Shown: piece after piece, positions 14,088 to 17,550 of the stretch
Layout of the letters: every line of letters starts with the position of its first letter
Numbering within the stretch: position 1 is the stretch's first letter
NCBI GenBank assembly: GCA_011526395.1
Contig: WTHW01000260.1
Location: 1 to 17,550 of the forward strand
Direction: 5' to 3'
From: Alphaproteobacteria bacterium
GTDB lineage: Bacteria; Pseudomonadota; Alphaproteobacteria; Puniceispirillales; Puniceispirillaceae
DNA: 17,550 nt
Notes under the pieces: model-generated
Told to the model about the DNA's origin: nothing
The model's input: the letters and a program-made list of their open reading frames with translations, nothing else
Databases searched by the model: none
Position numbers and translations under genes: made by a program

Positions 14088-15478
14088 CACATCTGTTCAA
14101 TATAGTTGTAAATAGCGCGAAGCCCCATAGCCTCGCCGCCCTTTGGTCTGCCTGGCTTGCTAGCAAGATTCCATGCCATCACATCTATGTGAGCCCAATT
14201 GACGTCCTTGCCGGTAAAGCGTCGCAAGAATAAGGCAGCTGTGATAGCGCCGCCATAGCCTGATGAGCCAGTGCTAGATAATGCCATATGGCCTCCATTA
14301 TCTAGCTGGGCATCATAAGGCTCAAATAATGGCATATGCCAAAGCGGGTCATTTTCTGTCTTGCCAGCATCTGTAATAGCCTTAGCTGTATCATCATGAT
14401 TGCAGAATAATGCAGGGCATTCTGTACCAAGAGCGACGCGCGCCGCACCCGTTAGGGTCGCAAAATCCACCATAAAATCTGGGTTATCTTCAAGTGCTAA
14501 ATCTAGTGCATCTGCAAGTACAAGACGCCCTTCTGCATCTGTGTTGCCTACCTCTACTTTGATCCCTGCTCTGGTGTTCATAACATCCATAGGGCGCATT
14601 GATTTATCAGACACCGCATTTTCTGCAGCGCCTATTAGAGCACGCAAACGGATAGGCAGATTTGTCATCATAATCGCCATCGCAAGACCAAGCACATGGG
14701 CTGATCCTCCCATATCTTTTTTCATCATCTCCATTGCTTTGGATGGTTTAAGGTCAAGCCCGCCTGAATCAAAGGTAACGCCTTTGCCAACAAGAGTGAT
14801 GATTGGCCCCTTATCACCCCATTGCATATCAATAAGCCGTGGCGCTACTTCAGCAGCACGACCTACAGTGTGGATGGCAGGATAATGTTTTGCCAAATCA
14901 TCGCCAGTGGTAATGGAAATCTTGGCATTAAATTGTTTTGCGAGCGCTGTTGCTTCTTCTGCTAGCGTTGCAGGTGTCATCAGATTGGCTGGTGCGTTAA
15001 TCAGATCGCGGCATAGCATTGTGCCTCTCGCAAGGGCATGTGTGCGCTCATGAGACGATGTTGTATGACATGTGGCTGTCGTGAGATTTGGCGTGCTATC
15101 ACTATGAAGATGCGGTTGATATTGTGCGAGACTGAAGCCTAGCAAAATTGCTTCGATATCCTTCGCTGACAGATTTTGCGCTTCGATGCGGTAGCGTCTT
15201 GCTGGCAGCGTTTTGGCTGCTTTTGCTGCCTGCCAAATCACAGGGGCGCCACTTATGAAATAAGCGCCTTCCTGTGAGCCATCTTCATTCAATAATATGC
15301 CAGATGATCCAGCTGTCATAGATGCGCCGCTCGTTTCGATAAATGCCTTCTGATACGCGCTTAATGTATCATGCCATGTGACAGCTTCATCAGCTGTCAT
15401 AACATGTAATGGCAAATCATCTTTGGTAGCTTTATCAAATGAAGGATAATTAATGGCGGCGTATGTTTGTTGCGTCAT
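14084..15478 (-). CDS. M17 leucyl aminopeptidase family protein
   Basis: This cytoplasmic di-metal aminopeptidase of family M17 has 464 residues and releases N-terminal amino acids from peptides. The catalytic C-terminal domain (about 150-464) keeps every key residue: K232 and D237 in VGKGVTFDSGG, K244 in LDLKP, D255 in KKDMGGSA, and D314, E316 and R318 in the family signature NTDAEGRLVLADAL. The N-terminal domain (1-145) is divergent and short compared with E. coli PepA. The overall length is closer to the PepB/YwaD-like alphaproteobacterial forms annotated simply as leucyl aminopeptidase. It starts 15 bases after the MATE gene on the same strand, with only a weak GAG ribosome site, so it probably depends on upstream translation. 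It overlaps the dehydrogenase stop in the sequence TTAG. Confidence 0.92.
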   Translation of the reverse strand: MTQQTYAAINYPSFDKATKDDLPLHVMTADEAVTWHDTLSAYQKAFIETSGASMTAGSSGILLNEDGSQEGAYFISGAPVIWQAAKAAKTLPARRYRIEAQNLSAKDIEAILLGFSLAQYQPHLHSDSTPNLTTATCHTTSSHERTHALARGTMLCRDLINAPANLMTPATLAEEATALAKQFNAKISITTGDDLAKHYPAIHTVGRAAEVAPRLIDMQWGDKGPIITLVGKGVTFDSGGLDLKPSKAMEMMKKDMGGSAHVLGLAMAIMMTNLPIRLRALIGAAENAVSDKSMRPMDVMNTRAGIKVEVGNTDAEGRLVLADALDLALEDNPDFMVDFATLTGAARVALGTECPALFCNHDDTAKAITDAGKTENDPLWHMPLFEPYDAQLDNGGHMALSSTGSSGYGGAITAALFLRRFTGKDVNWAHIDVMAWNLASKPGRPKGGEAMGLRAIYNYIEQMC

Positions 15479-15493
15479 GATGGCTTTGTCTCG

Positions 15494-16843
15494 TTAGGGC
15501 GATTTTGTTGTATTTGCGATTATCAATAACTCAGGCAGGCGGATCATAAGTGTAATGCCGCGTGTCATAAGATAAAGGATAAATGCGATAAGAACACCGT
15601 CAAGTGCTGGGATGAATGATATCTGAGATAAGCCAAACAAACTGGCACCAAATACGATAAATGAGATGATCATGCCATTTCGTAAGGCGCGCCCATTTGC
15701 GGCTCCAATAAAAATACCATCCATTTGAAAGGCAAGGAATGCAGCTGGCGCAAGACAAAGCACATAGAACCACAAATCTTTTGTGGTGCTTATGACAGCA
15801 TCATAGCTTGTTAATGTCAGTAATAATGGTTGTGCAAAGATTGCCAACAATAAACTCATAAATAGGCTAGCAAGGCCCGCGAGTGCTGTCGCGCGCCATA
15901 TGATTTGTTTTAAGGCATCTTGTCGCTTTGCACCTATCGCTTCTCCGACCAGTGCCTCACTCGCATGGGCAAAACCATCAAGCGAGTATGAAATAATACC
16001 AAAGATAACAACGATTATTTGAATAGATGCGAGTGGCACATCTCCTTGCTCACTAGCTGCATATAGCAAAGTTAATTCAACAAAATATAACAGTAATGTG
16101 CGGATGATAATATCACGCGACAGATTGCCATAAGCTGACCATCCTTCGCTGGTTAAGGCGTGCGATATAGACACAAAGCCTGATAGGTAGCGACGAAATT
16201 GCCGGCTTAACATGATGGCAACAAATAGAAAGCCTATCCAATTTGCTATCACAGATGCCAAAGCAACACCTTTAATGCCGCCATCAAACCCAAGTACGAA
16301 GATAAAGTTCAATAGGATATTTAAGCCATTTATCAGCAATAATTGCACCATGCCAAGTCGCATAGATTGCATACCATATAACCAGCCAAGCATGGCGGCA
16401 TTCATCAATAATGCTGGCATAGCAAATATCTGAATAGACACATAATCACGCATATGGCCTTCAACAGCCTCAGAGGCAGGCATTATCTGTGTTGAAATTT
16501 GTGCAATGATACTGCTAAGCGCAATAAATATCAGGCCAAAGGATAACCCGATCAGAAGCCCTCTTTGTAAGGGGCGTTGAATGGATTTTATATCTGTTGC
16601 GCCAAGGGCTTGCGAGGTGAGCGCTGTGGTACTCATCCGCAAGAACCCAAAGAGCATGAGCAGAAAATGTATAATCACACTACCAAGCGCTACCCCGCCA
16701 ATAAGCGATGGATCAGCCAAATGACCCATCATCGCTGTGTCTGCCGCGCCAACAAGAGGCTGAGACAAATTAGCGATCATAATCGGCCATGATAATTGCC
16801 AAATATGACGCCATGATGTTTGGGAAGATGGTAACTGTGACAT
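15494..16843 (-). CDS. MATE-family efflux transporter, DinF-like
   Basis: This is a polytopic inner-membrane transporter of the multidrug and toxic compound extrusion family, which exports cationic or organic compounds against a sodium or proton gradient. From the ATG at 16843 it has 449 residues and about twelve hydrophobic helices in two similar halves. The first helix contains PIMIANLSQPLVGAADTAMMG, typical of MATE proteins, and QALGA plus GEAIGAKRQD in the cytoplasmic loops mark the corresponding points of each half. Lower-half segments such as FLAFQMDGIFIGAANGRALRNGM resemble the DinF branch. A longer frame begins at 16918 and would add 25 residues including a hydrophobic patch. Neither start has a good ribosome site, so the start is uncertain. 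The substrate cannot be predicted. pepA follows by 15 bases. Confidence 0.9.
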   Translation of the reverse strand: MSQLPSSQTSWRHIWQLSWPIMIANLSQPLVGAADTAMMGHLADPSLIGGVALGSVIIHFLLMLFGFLRMSTTALTSQALGATDIKSIQRPLQRGLLIGLSFGLIFIALSSIIAQISTQIMPASEAVEGHMRDYVSIQIFAMPALLMNAAMLGWLYGMQSMRLGMVQLLLINGLNILLNFIFVLGFDGGIKGVALASVIANWIGFLFVAIMLSRQFRRYLSGFVSISHALTSEGWSAYGNLSRDIIIRTLLLYFVELTLLYAASEQGDVPLASIQIIVVIFGIISYSLDGFAHASEALVGEAIGAKRQDALKQIIWRATALAGLASLFMSLLLAIFAQPLLLTLTSYDAVISTTKDLWFYVLCLAPAAFLAFQMDGIFIGAANGRALRNGMIISFIVFGASLFGLSQISFIPALDGVLIAFILYLMTRGITLMIRLPELLIIANTTKSP

Positions 16844-16950
16844 AAGGATTATGATTATGGGTATTACTGGATGAATGCAATATGTTTTAAGACTGCCCAG
16901 CTTGCCATATCTCCTCATCCTTTTTCAGTGTCTCTTGGGGCAGTTACATA

Positions 16951-16980
16951 TTGAAATCAAAGGCCTGTCTGCATTACAGT
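16951..16980 (+). promoter_or_regulatory. Promoter candidate for the GT83 glycosyltransferase
   Basis: TTGAAA (16951-16956) and TACAGT (16975-16980) are spaced 18 bases apart in the gap between the divergent MATE and glycosyltransferase genes. A TATAAA at 16991-16996 is an alternative -10 without a good -35. The call is tentative. Confidence 0.35.
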
Positions 16981-17053
16981 AGGTCAGCTTTATAAAGTAA
17001 TTTATTCACGAAGCACCACTATCTGATTTATGGCAGGAAGGCCAAAAACACAT

Positions 17054-17550
17054 ATGGCATCGCCGTCACTTAAATGGCAGATAATTGCACAGACATTCAG
17101 TGATTTTTTAAGGCTAAAATCAGCGCTATGGGCGGTTATGATTTTGTTAGCTGGTTTCGTGATGGTCGGCCATCAAACATTGGCGCCTATAGATAGAGAT
17201 GAGGCAAGATTTAGCCAAGCCAGCAAGCAGATGGTGGCATCCAAAGATTTTATCGTCATCAAATTTCAAGATGAATATCGTGCCAAGAAACCAGCAGGTA
17301 TTTACTGGTTGCAAGCTACATCTGCTGCGTTGTTTGGGGTGGATGATATCGCTAATTATCGCTTGCCAAGTTTGGCAGGCTACCTTGCATCATTTGCTCT
17401 CATATTTGCTTTTGCGCATATGATGAATTTAACAGGCTGGGGCGGGCTTGCGCCAATGATTGCCAGCCTCATGCTCTGCTCTAGCTTTATCGTTTTTGCA
17501 GAAAGCCACTTAGCAAAGACTGATTCACTTCTTTTGGCACTCATTATTTG
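17054..17550 (+). CDS. ArnT-like GT83-family membrane glycosyltransferase (partial)
   Basis: An open frame runs from the ATG at 17054 to the end of the window, giving 165 residues with no stop. The first transmembrane helix lies at about 22-42. A periplasmic loop follows with APIDRDEARFSQASKQM (44-60), then DFIVIKFQDEYRAKKPAGIYWLQ (65-87). This is the signature of GT-C enzymes related to ArnT, where the acidic pair after the first helix is catalytic. More helices follow at about 108-123 and 130-148. Family members move a sugar from a polyprenyl-phosphate carrier to lipid A or another envelope glycolipid on the periplasmic side. The donor and acceptor are unknown here. Another in-frame ATG at 17030 lacks a ribosome site, while AGGAAGG lies 12 bases before 17054. 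The rest of the gene is outside the window. Confidence 0.85.
   Translation, partial: MASPSLKWQIIAQTFSDFLRLKSALWAVMILLAGFVMVGHQTLAPIDRDEARFSQASKQMVASKDFIVIKFQDEYRAKKPAGIYWLQATSAALFGVDDIANYRLPSLAGYLASFALIFAFAHMMNLTGWGGLAPMIASLMLCSSFIVFAESHLAKTDSLLLALII

Noticed and set aside
14400..14885. A 161-codon open frame on the plus strand
   Set aside because: It lies antisense inside the well-supported aminopeptidase gene, has a biased Ser/Ala/Arg composition and shows no motifs. It is a shadow of the real coding frame.
1..17550. Mobile element, CRISPR, toxin-antitoxin pair, defence system or biosynthetic cluster
   Set aside because: I read both strands for transposases, integrases, direct repeat-spacer patterns, small paired genes and modular enzymes and saw none. 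Almost every gene is core metabolism, translation, replication or transport.

Overview
This window looks like an ordinary, gene-dense stretch of a Gram-negative, probably alphaproteobacterial, chromosome with a moderate, AT-leaning base composition. The evidence is the kdsB gene (Kdo for lipopolysaccharide), a CycM-type membrane-anchored cytochrome c, a HisN-type histidinol phosphatase of the inositol monophosphatase fold, and the gene order argB / HAD hydrolase / dapD / dapE / (membrane protein) / truA / fmt / def / rmuC / recR / ybaB / dnaX / ffs. From memory this order is common in alphaproteobacteria. A marine SAR116-like lineage would fit, but that is a guess from composition and gene content.

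Layout. 1-3563 (+): the 3' end of argB, then a HAD-family nucleotidase-like phosphatase, dapD, dapE and a five-helix membrane protein of unknown function, tightly spaced and probably one transcript for amino-acid and lysine/diaminopimelate synthesis. 3560-5792 (-): def, fmt and truA, a translation-initiation and tRNA-modification operon with a good sigma-70 promoter candidate. 5910-7007 (+): rmuC. 7002-9870 (-): the SRP RNA gene ffs with its own promoter, then dnaX, ybaB/ebfC and recR. 9933-11576 (-): kdsB and pheA. 11738-14087 (+): cytochrome c, hisN and a GhrA-like 2-hydroxyacid dehydrogenase. 14084-16843 (-): a MATE efflux protein and an M17 leucyl aminopeptidase. 17054-end (+): the start of a GT83/ArnT-like glycosyltransferase that runs off the window.

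How the genes relate. ArgB, DapD/DapE, PheA and HisN are amino-acid biosynthesis enzymes. Fmt, Def and TruA serve translation, and Def removes the formyl group whose placement depends on Fmt. DnaX, YbaB, RecR and RmuC belong to replication, repair and the nucleoid. KdsB and the GT83 protein belong to envelope glycolipid synthesis. All three convergent gene pairs overlap at their stop codons by 4-6 bases, so no conventional intrinsic terminator fits between them, and I found no convincing terminator anywhere in the window.

I found no insertion sequence, prophage, CRISPR array, tRNA, toxin-antitoxin pair or defence island, and no gene-free stretch longer than about 240 bases. I do not think the window holds a new multi-gene system. 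The least explained items are the membrane protein at 3015-3563, a palindrome lodged between the -35 and -10 of the def promoter, and a histidine-rich linker in the cytochrome.
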